From positions 248,001 through 312,000 of the forward strand of contig CANMWK010000003.1 in assembly GCA_947501615.1 (NCBI GenBank): 64,000 nucleotides of DNA, read 5' to 3'. The position numbers and the translations under genes are program-made. Under the pieces are notes generated by a model, which saw only the letters and a program-made list of their open reading frames with translations, did no database searches and was not told where the DNA came from. Source of the DNA: an uncultured Tenacibaculum sp. (GTDB lineage: Bacteria > Bacteroidota > Bacteroidia > Flavobacteriales > Flavobacteriaceae). Each line of letters begins with the position of its first letter. Position 1 is the first letter of the stretch. Shown piece by piece: positions 8,906 to 17,602 of this stretch.

Positions 8906-9760
8906 TTGAAAACTAATAATTATATAATAGTTGCTTCAGATCATAAAGAAACACTTTCTGAAATTTTGAAAGTTCTAAATACTATTGATGGATATAATAT
9001 AATTACCATAAGCTCTATTACATTATTAAATCAATTACTGAGTACAATTTCTCCAAAATTATTGATACTTAGTTTCGAAAATAATTCTATCGAGTTAAAT
9101 TATATTTTAAAATCACAAGTAAAATTAAATTTACCTGTATTATGTTTAACTAATCAGTATGAAAATGTACAATCGTTTTCCCAGAAAATGCCGATAATTA
9201 TAGTGTCCTTAAAAGAAAGCTTATCTCATAATTACCTTTTGAATAATATTAAAAGTATACTACTTATACATCGTGAACAATTAACTACTAATAACGAAAG
9301 AAGTTTTGATTATGATAAGAAAAAAAATAATTCTATCACAGAAAATAAAAACTTGGCTAGATATGTTCTAGAATTAGATCAAAAAAAAGTATTACTTAAA
9401 AAAATAAAAGAAAGAATAAAAGAATTGAGTACTAATGTTGATTGGGAAACCCGAAAGCGACTTAATACTATTATTAGTACTATAAAATTAGATTCTGGTA
9501 CTTCACATTGGGATGATTTTAAAATATATTTTGAAAATATTAATCCAGGTTTTATAGATCAATTAATGAATTCTTATCCTTGTCTTACAACAAAAGATAT
9601 CAAGTATTGTTGTTATTTAAAAATGAATATGTCTAATGAAGATATTAGATATTTATTAGGAATTAATAAAGAAAGTGTACGAACACATAAGTACCGATTA
9701 AAAAAGAAAATGATTCTAGAAAGAGAACAAGATTTAAATAAGTTTATTACTTCTTTTTAA
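8906..9760 (+). CDS. LuxR-type regulator with degenerate receiver domain
   Basis: The 284-residue protein starts at a TTG. Residues about 5-120 have the alternating beta/alpha pattern of a response-regulator receiver (YIIVASDHKETLSEIL, then KLLILSFEN). The phospho-acceptor Asp position appears to be Ser56, so control by phosphorylation is doubtful. A charged, Lys-rich linker (about 125-185) leads to a C-terminal helix-turn-helix (about 235-272: MSNEDIRYLLGINKESVRTHKYRLKKKM), the LuxR-like type used by Bacteroidota signalling proteins. It is the last gene before the eCIS block, in the same direction, so it may be the local regulator. That link is inferred only from position. Confidence 0.65.
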   Translation: MKTNNYIIVASDHKETLSEILKVLNTIDGYNIITISSITLLNQLLSTISPKLLILSFENNSIELNYILKSQVKLNLPVLCLTNQYENVQSFSQKMPIIIVSLKESLSHNYLLNNIKSILLIHREQLTTNNERSFDYDKKKNNSITENKNLARYVLELDQKKVLLKKIKERIKELSTNVDWETRKRLNTIISTIKLDSGTSHWDDFKIYFENINPGFIDQLMNSYPCLTTKDIKYCCYLKMNMSNEDIRYLLGINKESVRTHKYRLKKKMILEREQDLNKFITSF

Positions 9761-9835
9761 ACGTCATTTTAGATGTTGTTTTTCATACTACATTTCTATC
9801 TAGCAAAATCAGCTACCTTATTTTTATATTATTTT

Positions 9836-9930
9836 TTAATCGCAGCGCTATAGCCAAAGGTTTACTTCTCCGATACTTGTATCGAAAGTTATTAGATACC
9901 TCGTATACTTGCATCGAGGTAGTTCATTAC
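9836..9930 (+). repeat. interspersed hairpin repeat, copy 1
   Basis: The element begins TTAATCGCAGCGCTATAGCC. It contains the perfect dyad CGATACTTGTATCG (stem of 6) and a second stem (CCTCG ... CGAGG), and ends GTAGTTCATTA. Copies 2 and 3 at 39025-39085 and 39759-39866 share the start, the inner parts and the end, with internal deletions. Confidence 0.7.
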
Positions 9931-10043
9931 ATGATAAAAAATATTTCAAAGATTTTTATCATCAATTAAAATATCATTTATAGTTTCCAGTAAATAAGAC
10001 GATTGCTTCTAATTGATGTAAAATTTCATACTCATATATACCT

Positions 10044-10097
10044 GTCTACGATTTGTCTACGGTCAAAAAGAAAACATCTCTTTAGTCTATGATTTGT
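10044..10097 (+). promoter_or_regulatory. two direct repeats before the eCIS operon
   Basis: GTCTACGATTTGT (10044-10056) and GTCTATGATTTGT (10085-10097) match at 12 of 13 positions with starts 41 bp apart, about four helical turns. They end 67 bp before the first eCIS start codon. They are candidate binding sites for an activator or parts of tandem promoters. Confidence 0.45.
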
Positions 10098-10164
10098 ATA
10101 TTCTATTTAGCCCAGTAGCTTACTGCTTATAGTTAATTTTGGAATAACCAAATAACTAATTGTA

Positions 10165-10743
10165 ATGATTTCTGAAGCATTAAAATTTACGAGTGATTTT
10201 CTCAACCAATTTTTGAAACGAAAATTTAATGTAAAAGAGAATCTTGTTATCATTAATAAAATAATAGATTTTGCAGGGACGCAACCTTTGGAAAATAGAA
10301 ATAAAGTAATCATTACTTTAATACATATAGAGCAAGAAACAACAAAAGCTTTTCATAATAGAAATCGAATTGCAAACGGAAATTTTGTTACAAAGCCTTT
10401 AGACGAAAGATATAATCTATATTTATTAATCTCCCCAAATTTTGAAGACTATAATGAGACTTTAAATTTTTTGAATAGTGTATTACAGTTTTTTCAAATA
10501 AATGGAGTATTAGATAGTAATTCCTCTTCGCTCATACCTGAAGGAATTCAACGTTTGGAATTTGAATTTGAAAAAGGTGATGGATATCTACAAATGCATA
10601 ATCTATGGAGTGCTTTAGGCGCTAAGTACCAGCCAAGTGTTATTTATAAAATGCGATTGGTTACAGTACCTTCTGAAGAGATTAAAGGCTTTATCCCAAG
10701 TGTTAAAGGAACTTCAAATCAAACAGAACATGGTTATGAATAG
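10165..10743 (+). CDS. eCIS tail terminator / cap protein, Pvc16 (Afp16) family
   Basis: The 192-residue protein matches the DUF4255/Pvc16 N-terminal domain: a helical start (MISEALKFTSDFLNQFLKRKF), then ITLIHIEQETTKA, NLYLLISPNFEDYNETL, LQFFQINGVL and a final NLWSALGAKYQPSVIYKMRLVT. In Afp and PVC particles this protein forms the hexameric ring that stops tube and sheath growth at the distal end. It is the first gene of the eCIS block and overlaps the next gene by 8 bp (ATGAATAG), so the two are translationally coupled. In Afp/PVC the gene lies near the 3' end, but here it leads the operon. Confidence 0.85.
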   Translation: MISEALKFTSDFLNQFLKRKFNVKENLVIINKIIDFAGTQPLENRNKVIITLIHIEQETTKAFHNRNRIANGNFVTKPLDERYNLYLLISPNFEDYNETLNFLNSVLQFFQINGVLDSNSSSLIPEGIQRLEFEFEKGDGYLQMHNLWSALGAKYQPSVIYKMRLVTVPSEEIKGFIPSVKGTSNQTEHGYE

Positions 10744-11557
10744 TTACAGTAAAATGTTTAGTTTGGAAGTTTTCCATTCCTATTATGCAGATAATATTTG
10801 TAGAGGTTTCTTATACAAACCAGATACAAAAACATTAGAAATTATACAGCGGTATTCATGTATTCAGAATTCTACAAATGAAGGTTTTGAATTGTACTCA
10901 AATACTAAAAATGACTTTACAAATTTATTAGATTATATTACAAAATCTACAGGAGTATCATCATTTACATTTCAAGCTACAACAACACAATCTTTATTTT
11001 ATAAGTTTACCGATTTACCAATAAATTCAATAGGAATAGTTTCTTATATAAGTAATGAAATACAATCGGAATTATCATCAAATAAAATAATTTTAAAAGA
11101 TAAGTTTATTACAACTAAAGCTGCTAATGTAGTATTTGAAGTTACTATTCGTTTTGAAGATTTAATTCAACTTTACGAAAAAGAAAATACTCCGAATTAT
11201 CAAATCAATTTCAAGGCCAGAGCTACACAGTGGAAGTATTATGTAATTAATACTACTACTAAAAATTATGAGAAATTAACTATAAACAGTACTACCGATA
11301 TTCAATTTAATGTTCCAGAAGATGTTGTTTTAGAGAATGGTCAAAAAGCACAATTATTCTCTTTGAAGAATACCGTATTACCTTTTTCTGAAACTCCTAA
11401 TTACAAGTTTAACTTAATTGCTACTGAAGAAAAAAATGGAATTACCAGAAATAAAATACTAATAAAAGGACTGCCTAATCCAAGCCCTAACCAAATTCAA
11501 GTGAATACTAACAAAAAAGACGCTCTCATAGCTTCTTTGATGTATGTATATATATAA
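10736..11557 (+). CDS. eCIS-associated protein of unknown function
   Basis: I place the start at the ATG at 10736, overlapping the Pvc16-like stop; an earlier in-frame ATG at 10637 would overlap that gene by over 100 bp and is unlikely. ATG 10754 (MFSLEVFHSYYADN) is also possible. The roughly 273-residue product appears beta-rich, with no signal peptide, membrane segment or catalytic motif. A position between cap and sheath genes suggests a structural role at the distal end, for example a cap adaptor such as those reported for marine Bacteroidota eCIS. That role is inferred from gene order only. Confidence 0.6.
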   Translation: MNSYSKMFSLEVFHSYYADNICRGFLYKPDTKTLEIIQRYSCIQNSTNEGFELYSNTKNDFTNLLDYITKSTGVSSFTFQATTTQSLFYKFTDLPINSIGIVSYISNEIQSELSSNKIILKDKFITTKAANVVFEVTIRFEDLIQLYEKENTPNYQINFKARATQWKYYVINTTTKNYEKLTINSTTDIQFNVPEDVVLENGQKAQLFSLKNTVLPFSETPNYKFNLIATEEKNGITRNKILIKGLPNPSPNQIQVNTNKKDALIASLMYVYI

Positions 11558-11629
11558 AATCAAGAAGGAATTATTAAAAAGTTCCAGTTTATAAAGAAAT
11601 AATTAACTACAAAATAACAAATATGTTTT

Positions 11630-13207
11630 ATGAATCTAGCAACCATTAAATCACCAGGGGTTTATATAAATGAAATCAATGCATTTGGTAATTCCGTAGT
11701 ACCAGTAGCTACTGCAGTACCAGCTTTTATTGGTTATACACCTCAGGCGATGTACGAAGGAAAATCGTATAGTAACGTACCTACAAAAATAACATCATTT
11801 AGTGACTTTCAAACTATATTTTGTTATCCGAACCCTGCTCCACCAGCAGATCCAGCGAAACAATATGCACCACAATATTATCTAGTAGCTGAAAAGAGTT
11901 TACCTGAAAAAGGAGATTATGTACTTATTGGAGACACTTATTATTCAATAGTGCCAGATGCGAACACAATTTATTATATGTATAATAGTATTCGTTTGTT
12001 TTATGAGAATGGAGGAGGAGATGCCTATATTGTTTCTGTAGGAACTTACGGAGCACCATCTGGAGCAGGAATGACACCTGGCGACCAAATAGTAAATCCG
12101 AATGTACAATTAAACGACTTATCGAATGGTTTGGCATTATTAAAAAATGAGCAAGAACCGACAATGTACATTTGTCCAGAAGCAACACTACTTTCGGTGG
12201 AAAATAATGGGACATTAATGCAAGAAATGTTATTGCAATCGGAAGAGATGCAAACATCAGTTAGCATTTTTGATATCATTGGAGGAAGGAATCCAGATCC
12301 AATCATGTATATGAATGATATTACAGCATTCAGAAATAATACAGGAGCAAATGGATTAAATTATGGAACAGCATATTATCCGTTTGTAGGCACAACTATT
12401 ATGCAAACTTCAGATATTGATTATACCAATTTATTTGGAGGAGATGTTAAACAATTAAAAGCATTACTAAGTCCAGCTTCAGCGCCAAATCAAACAGTAG
12501 AAACCATTCTATCTAATATAGAAAATCCGCCAGGCACACCCTTAACAGTAAGCCAATATAACAATTCTTTAATAGCGGCTAGTAAAACATATAGCACTAT
12601 AATAAACCACGTACTAAGTGATGCAAATATATTACCGCCTAGTGGAGGTATGGCAGGTGTAATTACTGTTACAGATAATGAAGTTGGTCCGTGGCAAGCA
12701 CCTGCAAATACATCTATGGTTGGTGCAGCATCATTACCTATAAAATTATCAGAATCACAACAAGGGGATTTAAATGTGGATGCAATATCAGGAAAATCAA
12801 TTAATGCAATTCGTTTCTTCAACGGTCTAGGTATTCTGATTTGGGGCGCTCGAACACTAGATGGAAATAGTTTAGACTGGAAATATTTATCAGTACGAAG
12901 AACAATGATTTTCTTAGAACAATCTTGTAAACTAGCTGCTCAAGCTTATGTTTTTGCTCCTAACGATAAGAATACGTGGGAAGGAGTTAAAGCTATGATA
13001 AGTAGTTTTTTAACTTCTGTTTGGAAACAAGGAGGATTGCAAGGTGCTACGGCAGCAAGCGCTTTTTCTGTAGAATGTGGACTTGGAAGTACAATGACTT
13101 CGGATGACATACTTCAAGGTTTTATGAAAGTAACAATTAAAGTGGCTGTAGTTCGTCCTGCAGAATTTATAGTATTAACATTTCAGCAAGAACAAGCTAC
13201 TAGTTAA
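11630..13207 (+). CDS. eCIS contractile sheath protein (Afp2-4 / Pvc2-4 family)
   Basis: The 525-residue protein begins MNLATIKSPGVYINEI, the standard opening of phage-tail-sheath and CIS sheath proteins, followed by VATAVPAFIGYTPQA. The C-terminal third has ISGKSINAIRFFNGLGILIWGARTL, YLSVRRTMIFLEQS and VKVAVVRPAEFIVLTF-type sheath signatures. It polymerises around the inner tube and contracts to drive injection. Only one sheath gene is present, whereas Afp and PVC carry three. It is followed by a 78-bp gap containing a weak 6-bp hairpin before the tube gene. Confidence 0.93.
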   Translation: MNLATIKSPGVYINEINAFGNSVVPVATAVPAFIGYTPQAMYEGKSYSNVPTKITSFSDFQTIFCYPNPAPPADPAKQYAPQYYLVAEKSLPEKGDYVLIGDTYYSIVPDANTIYYMYNSIRLFYENGGGDAYIVSVGTYGAPSGAGMTPGDQIVNPNVQLNDLSNGLALLKNEQEPTMYICPEATLLSVENNGTLMQEMLLQSEEMQTSVSIFDIIGGRNPDPIMYMNDITAFRNNTGANGLNYGTAYYPFVGTTIMQTSDIDYTNLFGGDVKQLKALLSPASAPNQTVETILSNIENPPGTPLTVSQYNNSLIAASKTYSTIINHVLSDANILPPSGGMAGVITVTDNEVGPWQAPANTSMVGAASLPIKLSESQQGDLNVDAISGKSINAIRFFNGLGILIWGARTLDGNSLDWKYLSVRRTMIFLEQSCKLAAQAYVFAPNDKNTWEGVKAMISSFLTSVWKQGGLQGATAASAFSVECGLGSTMTSDDILQGFMKVTIKVAVVRPAEFIVLTFQQEQATS

Positions 13208-13285
13208 TCGTTTTACTATTAACCAAACATTAGCGTAATACAATTTTATAACAAAAAATATTAACTAAACTAAAAACAAAATATT

Positions 13286-13747
13286 ATGGCAGATGATGGA
13301 AGTAAAGAGGGCGCAACGTGGCCCATGCCAAAGTTCCGATTTGAAGTTGATTTAGGAACAGAATTAAAAGGTGTAGCATTTCAGGAAGTTTCTGGAATGG
13401 ATGTAGAAAATCAGATTATTGAATATCGTAAAAGTAATAGTCCGCTATTTTCAACTGAAAAAATGCCTGGGATTGTGAAATATGGTAATATCACTATGAA
13501 AAGAGGTGTCTTTGTTAATGATAACACATTTTGGAATTGGCATAAAGAAATTTCGATGAATACCATTAAAAGGAGAACCGTATTAATAAAGTTATTAGAT
13601 GAAAGTGGTAAAGTAACCATGCAATGGCAATTAAATAACGCATGGCCTACTAAAATAACAAGTACCGATCTTAAATCTGATGGGAATGAAGTCGCAGTAG
13701 ATACTTTAGAGATAGCCCATGAGCAACTAATTATTACAAATGGCTAA
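13286..13747 (+). CDS. eCIS inner tube protein (Afp1/Pvc1 family)
   Basis: The 153-residue protein has the Hcp-like tube layout of the TIGR02241-type phage tail proteins: PKFRFEVDLGTELKGVAFQEVSGMD, IVKYGNITMKRGVF, FWNWHKEI, then TMQWQLNNAWPTKITSTDLKSDGNEVAVDTLEIAHE. It forms the stacked hexameric rings of the tube that houses cargo. Its 3' end overlaps the second tube gene by 8 bp. As the first of the pair and directly after the sheath gene, it is likely to be the main tube subunit. Confidence 0.92.
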   Translation: MADDGSKEGATWPMPKFRFEVDLGTELKGVAFQEVSGMDVENQIIEYRKSNSPLFSTEKMPGIVKYGNITMKRGVFVNDNTFWNWHKEISMNTIKRRTVLIKLLDESGKVTMQWQLNNAWPTKITSTDLKSDGNEVAVDTLEIAHEQLIITNG

Positions 13748-14204
13748 AAAAAATACAAATCCTAAGGACGTTGGTAAATTTCCTGTGGGCTTTTATTTTT
13801 CTGTGTCATTTGATAGCGGACAAGGAATAGGTTTTCAAGAAGTTTCAGGACTTACGAAAGAACAAAGTGTCGAAGAAGTAGCATCGGGAGGTGAAAATAG
13901 ATTTAAATATCGCCTTCCAACTATTTCTTCTAGTCAAAACTTAGTACTCAAAAGAGCAATAGTAATTAAAGGAGACGACTTAACGAAATGGTGTAAAAAT
14001 TCGCTCGAAGGTGGATTGGCTAAACCAATTCAAACAAAAACAGTATCAGTTAACTTATTAAATAGTAAAGGGCAAGTGTCTAAAAAATGGAATTTTTATA
14101 AAGCTTATCCTATAAAGTATTCAGTTTCAGATTTAAAATCACAGGAAAGTGAAGTACTCATACACACTATAGAATTAGCTTATATACATTTTACATCATC
14201 TTAA
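13740..14204 (+). CDS. second eCIS tube protein (Afp5/Pvc5-like, tube initiator)
   Basis: The 154-residue paralogue of the preceding tube protein keeps FYFSVSFDSGQGIGFQEVSGL, NLVLKRAIVIKGDDLTKWCKN and KKWNFYKAYPIKYSVSDLKSQESEVLIHTIELAY. In PVC and Afp the second tube protein forms the first ring on the spike. It overlaps the upstream gene (ATGGCTAA), which supports coupled translation and a fixed ratio. The split into main tube and initiator is inferred from gene order. Confidence 0.88.
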   Translation: MAKKNTNPKDVGKFPVGFYFSVSFDSGQGIGFQEVSGLTKEQSVEEVASGGENRFKYRLPTISSSQNLVLKRAIVIKGDDLTKWCKNSLEGGLAKPIQTKTVSVNLLNSKGQVSKKWNFYKAYPIKYSVSDLKSQESEVLIHTIELAYIHFTSS

Positions 14205-14213
14205 TCTAGAAAT

Positions 14214-14381
14214 ATGCCCATAGAAATAAGAGAACTCATTATAAAAACGGAAGTAAGTACTAGTATTATAGACACGCAAAGAATGAAAAACCAAGATTTG
14301 TCAAAATTGAAAAATGAGGTGTTAGAAGCTTGTAAAAGAATGCTTCAGGCAGAGTATAAAAAGCAAAATAATAGAAGATAA
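14214..14381 (+). CDS. DUF5908 small eCIS protein (Afp6/Pvc6 position)
   Basis: A 55-codon gene reads MPIEIRELIIKTEV and ends with a basic tail (YKKQNNRR). The MPIEIREL opening is the hallmark of DUF5908, a family of about 50-60 residue proteins found in contractile injection loci. It lies between the second tube gene and the LysM-like adaptor gene, where Afp and PVC carry the small afp6/pvc6 gene. The middle is helical and Lys-rich. Gaps to both neighbours are about 10 bp. Its function is not established. Confidence 0.85.
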   Translation: MPIEIRELIIKTEVSTSIIDTQRMKNQDLSKLKNEVLEACKRMLQAEYKKQNNRR

Positions 14382-14390
14382 ATACGTAGT

Positions 14391-15065
14391 ATGGGATTAC
14401 AATACATGAAAATAACAGGTTATAAAGATGAAGAGTTTAAAACTCCAGTCTCAGGGAAACCTTATACATTAATGTTAAATCCAGAATCTATTAAATGGAA
14501 TCGAAGTATTGAATATAATGAACAACATCCTATAGATTCTAGTGCTACTTCACAAAAGTATAAAAGTACACCTAGCGATAATCTGAGTTTTGATATTGTA
14601 ATAGATTGTACAGGAATAGTATTTTCTAAACGTACAGATATGGCTACAGAGATTAAAGCTTTAGAGGATATTGTATATACTTATAATGGAGAGATTCATA
14701 GACCAAATTTTGTGAAAATTCAATGGGGAAATGATATTGTTTTTTATAGTGTACTAAAATCTTTTGATACTACTTATACTTTGTTTAAACCAGATGGTAC
14801 TCCGCTTAGAGCTAAGATATCGTTGAGTTTTGGTCAGTATACATCACCTGAAAAAAGAAAAAAAGAAGATAACGAAACATCACCAGATATTACACATTTG
14901 GTTGAAGTAATTGAAGGACAAAGTTTACCACAATTGTCTAACAAAATGTGGAATTCACCCTATTATTATACACAAGTAGCAGCTTATAATGACCTTAATA
15001 AGTTTAGACACTTAAAAGGAGGGATAGCACTAGTTTTTCCACCAATAATAAATTCTGAAGTATGA
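14391..15065 (+). CDS. eCIS spike adaptor with LysM-like C-terminus (Afp7/Pvc7)
   Basis: The 224-residue protein has the CIS tube-adaptor fold: YTLMLNPESIKWNRSIEY, LSFDIVIDCTG, VKIQWGNDIVFYSVLKSFDTTYTLF and PLRAKISLSFGQY. Residues about 165-220 form a degenerate LysM module (THLVEVIEGQSLPQLSNKMW ... FRHLKGGIALVFPP). Afp7 joins the tube to the spike trimer in the baseplate. The stop overlaps the VgrG-like start (ATGA), so the two are coupled. Confidence 0.88.
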   Translation: MGLQYMKITGYKDEEFKTPVSGKPYTLMLNPESIKWNRSIEYNEQHPIDSSATSQKYKSTPSDNLSFDIVIDCTGIVFSKRTDMATEIKALEDIVYTYNGEIHRPNFVKIQWGNDIVFYSVLKSFDTTYTLFKPDGTPLRAKISLSFGQYTSPEKRKKEDNETSPDITHLVEVIEGQSLPQLSNKMWNSPYYYTQVAAYNDLNKFRHLKGGIALVFPPIINSEV

Positions 15066-16861
15066 GTGCATCAACAAATATACAAAGCGGAGGATTAGTC
15101 ACTACTGCTATAAAAGTAGCAGGTAATGCTATTCCAGATATAATGGAAGTACAGAGTATTACGGTTAACAATACTATAAATAGAATTCCTACAGCAAAAA
15201 TTACATTAATAGATGGTAATCCTACAACAGGAAAGTTTGAAGTAAGCTCTTCGAAGACTTTTGTACCTGGGAATGAATTGACAATAGAAGCAGGTTATGA
15301 TTCTAAAAATAAATTAATATTTAAAGGCATTGTAACGAAACAAAGTATTCAAATTCATGATGGTGTTGGAGCTATACTAATAGTGGAATGTAGAGATAAA
15401 GCTATAGATATGATTGTTGGGCGAAAGAGTATTACTTATGCTAAGAAAAAAGATAGTGATATTATAAGTAGCATCATTGGCAATTATTCTGGATTAAGTG
15501 CTAGTATCTCTGCAACAGAAACTCAATGGCCAGAACAAGTACAATACTATGCAACAGATTGGGATTTTATTTTAACCAGAGCAGAAGCAAATGGTATGGT
15601 AGTTAGTGTCATTAATGGAGAAGTTTCTGTATTTCCACCAGATAAAAATACAACTTCAGTTTTAGAAATAAAATATGGCGATAATTTACTAAGCTTTAAT
15701 GCAGATTTAGATGCTGTAACACAGTTAGCAAATGCTAAAGCAAATTCATGGGATTATACGAAGCAAGAAGTTATTTCAGGAAGTGCTTCAAACGAAACTT
15801 CGGGTCCAGGTAATTTATCATCTAAAAAATTATCAGAAGTTGTAGGACTTTCAGATTATGATGTACAAAGTAGTGCACCTTTAGCAACAGCAGATCTTAA
15901 AAACTGGTCGAAAGCTGTGCTTATTAAAAGTGCGTATTCCAAAATTCAAGGAGAACTAAAATATCAAGGGACTACAGATGCAGTAACAGGAAAGTATATA
16001 ACGTTAGCTGGTTTAGGAGATCGGTTTAATGGCGATCATTTTGTTTCGGGAGTTTTTCATGATATTTCTCATGGAAATTGGGTGACAGAAGCTTCTATTG
16101 GTTTATCTCCCATATGGTTTTCGGAAGAACCAGATATCGTGGCTCCACCTGCTTCAGGATTATTACCAGGTGTTAGAGGATTGTTTACAGGTACAGTAAA
16201 AAAGATGTACGAAGATCCAGATAGTCAATATAGAATTTTAGTAGACTTACCATTATTTGATTCAAATGGAGAAGGACTCTGGGCAAGATTAGCTAATTTT
16301 TATGCAACCTCTGGTGCAGGGGCGTTCTTTTTGCCTGAAGTAGGGGATGAGGTTGTGGTTGGTTTTTTAAATGAAGATCCTAGATATCCTATAATTCTTG
16401 GAAGTTTATATAGTGCTACTAAAAACAAACCATTTAACGGTTTAGATCCTAATGAAAAGAATACTACAAAAGCTATAGTGTCTAAATCTGGAATTGTTGT
16501 GAAGTTTGACGATGAAAATAAAATTTTCACCATTGATACGCCCAATAAAAACACAGCTGTTTTTAGTGATAAAGACAAACAAGTTTCTATTAAAGATCAG
16601 AACGGAAATAGCATTGTCATGTCTGAAAGTGGTATTGAAATTAAAAGTGGAAAAGATATTACGATTGAAGCTTCTCAAAATTTAAACTTAAAAGGAAATC
16701 AAGGAGTAACTATAGCATCTTCTGGAGGAGATGTAACAGTAAAAGGAATGAATGTGAGTATAACAGCAGATACACAGCTATCTGCAAAAGGTTCAGCAAC
16801 TGCAGCTCTAGAAGGAGGATCAGAGACTACGATAAAAGGAGCTATGGTAATGATTAATTAA
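15062..16861 (+). CDS. VgrG-like central spike (Afp8/Pvc8; gp27-gp5 type)
   Basis: The 599-residue protein has gp27-like beta-barrels in residues about 10-360 (ITVNNTINRIPTAKITLIDGN, VPGNELTIEAGY, YYATDWDFILTRAEANGM). An OB fold follows at about 370-460 (GLFTGTVKKMYEDPDSQYRI, LPEVGDEVVVGFLNEDPRYP, ILGSLY). The last 110 residues are a repeat-rich triple-stranded beta-helix (SGKDITIEASQNLNLKG, GGDVTVKGMNVSITAD). It trimerises as the puncturing spike and should be capped by the PAAR protein encoded next. No extra effector domain is fused at the C-terminus. Confidence 0.94.
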   Translation: MSASTNIQSGGLVTTAIKVAGNAIPDIMEVQSITVNNTINRIPTAKITLIDGNPTTGKFEVSSSKTFVPGNELTIEAGYDSKNKLIFKGIVTKQSIQIHDGVGAILIVECRDKAIDMIVGRKSITYAKKKDSDIISSIIGNYSGLSASISATETQWPEQVQYYATDWDFILTRAEANGMVVSVINGEVSVFPPDKNTTSVLEIKYGDNLLSFNADLDAVTQLANAKANSWDYTKQEVISGSASNETSGPGNLSSKKLSEVVGLSDYDVQSSAPLATADLKNWSKAVLIKSAYSKIQGELKYQGTTDAVTGKYITLAGLGDRFNGDHFVSGVFHDISHGNWVTEASIGLSPIWFSEEPDIVAPPASGLLPGVRGLFTGTVKKMYEDPDSQYRILVDLPLFDSNGEGLWARLANFYATSGAGAFFLPEVGDEVVVGFLNEDPRYPIILGSLYSATKNKPFNGLDPNEKNTTKAIVSKSGIVVKFDDENKIFTIDTPNKNTAVFSDKDKQVSIKDQNGNSIVMSESGIEIKSGKDITIEASQNLNLKGNQGVTIASSGGDVTVKGMNVSITADTQLSAKGSATAALEGGSETTIKGAMVMIN

Positions 16862-16881
16862 AAAAACTAAACAAGAATACT

Positions 16882-17181
16882 ATGCCGCCAGCAGCAAGAC
16901 TTACCGATTTTCATGAATGTCCGATGGAAACACCAGGAGTTCCACCAATACCCCATGTAGGAGGTCCAATAATTGGTCCTGGAGAACCAACAGTACTTAT
17001 TTGTAAACTTCCAGCAGCAAGAGAAGGAGATGCATTAGTCTGTGTTGGACCACCAGATGTTATTATAAAAGGATCTTCTACTGTAATGATTGGAGGAATG
17101 CCAGCTGCAAGAGTAGGAGACTCTACAGCACATGGAGGAGAAATAGTTGTTGGGGCATTTAATGTACTTATAGGTGGATAA
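16882..17181 (+). CDS. PAAR-domain spike tip (Afp10/Pvc10)
   Basis: The 99-residue protein is essentially one PAAR domain: MPPAARLTDFHECP, then IPHVGGPI, LPAAREGDALVC, SSTVMIGGMPAARVGDSTAHGG. The His and Cys residues at the usual positions can bind the metal at the apex. It is a short, unextended PAAR that sharpens the spike and carries no fused effector. It overlaps the gp25 gene by 8 bp. In Afp the order is gp25 then PAAR; here it is reversed. Confidence 0.93.
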   Translation: MPPAARLTDFHECPMETPGVPPIPHVGGPIIGPGEPTVLICKLPAAREGDALVCVGPPDVIIKGSSTVMIGGMPAARVGDSTAHGGEIVVGAFNVLIGG

Positions 17182-17602
17182 AGCGGCAATAAGAGAGAAA
17201 GAGTTTTTAGGTTCGGGCTGGGCATTTCCAGTTACTTTTTCTGCAGGAAATAATTTGTTGAGTCTTTCTAAATATGAAGAAAATATTAATCAGATGATTC
17301 ATATCATCTTACAAACCACTTTTGGAGAAAGACCTTTTCAACCTCAGTTTGGTTCTGGATTACAACAATATTTTTTTAGAGAAATGAATACCACATTACA
17401 AGGAGAAATACGAGAAACAGTAAAATCTGCCTTGTTAGATAACGAACCAAGAATAACAGTAAAAGAAGTAGTAGTTGAGTTTGCAGATGAAGTATCTGGT
17501 TTGGTTGAAATAACTATTCATTATGAATATAATAGAACAAATACAAGGCACAATTATGTATATCCTTTTCATTTAAAAGAAGGAACCAATTTAAGACAGT
17601 AA
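17174..17602 (+). CDS. gp25-like baseplate wedge protein (Afp9/Pvc9)
   Basis: The 142-residue protein has the gp25 (GPW) signature: LLSLSKYEENINQMIHIILQTTFGERPFQPQFGSGL, then FREMNTTLQGEIRETVKSALLDNEPRI. Gp25 links the baseplate hub to the first sheath ring. It overlaps the PAAR gene, and its stop codon abuts the ATG of the gp6-like gene. Confidence 0.93.
   Translation: MDKAAIREKEFLGSGWAFPVTFSAGNNLLSLSKYEENINQMIHIILQTTFGERPFQPQFGSGLQQYFFREMNTTLQGEIRETVKSALLDNEPRITVKEVVVEFADEVSGLVEITIHYEYNRTNTRHNYVYPFHLKEGTNLRQ

Larger units (their letters stand above)
9761..10164. other. 404-bp intergenic region upstream of the eCIS operon
   Basis: No gene is seen. It holds one copy of the hairpin-bearing interspersed repeat (9836-9930) and a pair of direct repeats (10044-10056, 10085-10097). 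It should contain the main eCIS promoter. A weak stem (AACGTC / GATGTT) at 9760-9777 may end the regulator transcript. Confidence 0.6.

Noticed and set aside
10637..10735. Upstream extension of the second eCIS gene to the ATG at 10637
   Set aside because: It would overlap the Pvc16-like gene by over 100 bp; the extra residues are a frame-shifted reading of that gene's conserved C-terminus.
13203..13223. Hairpin between sheath and tube genes as a terminator
   Set aside because: The stem is only 6 bp of A/T-rich sequence without a T-run; a weak attenuator cannot be excluded but is not supported.
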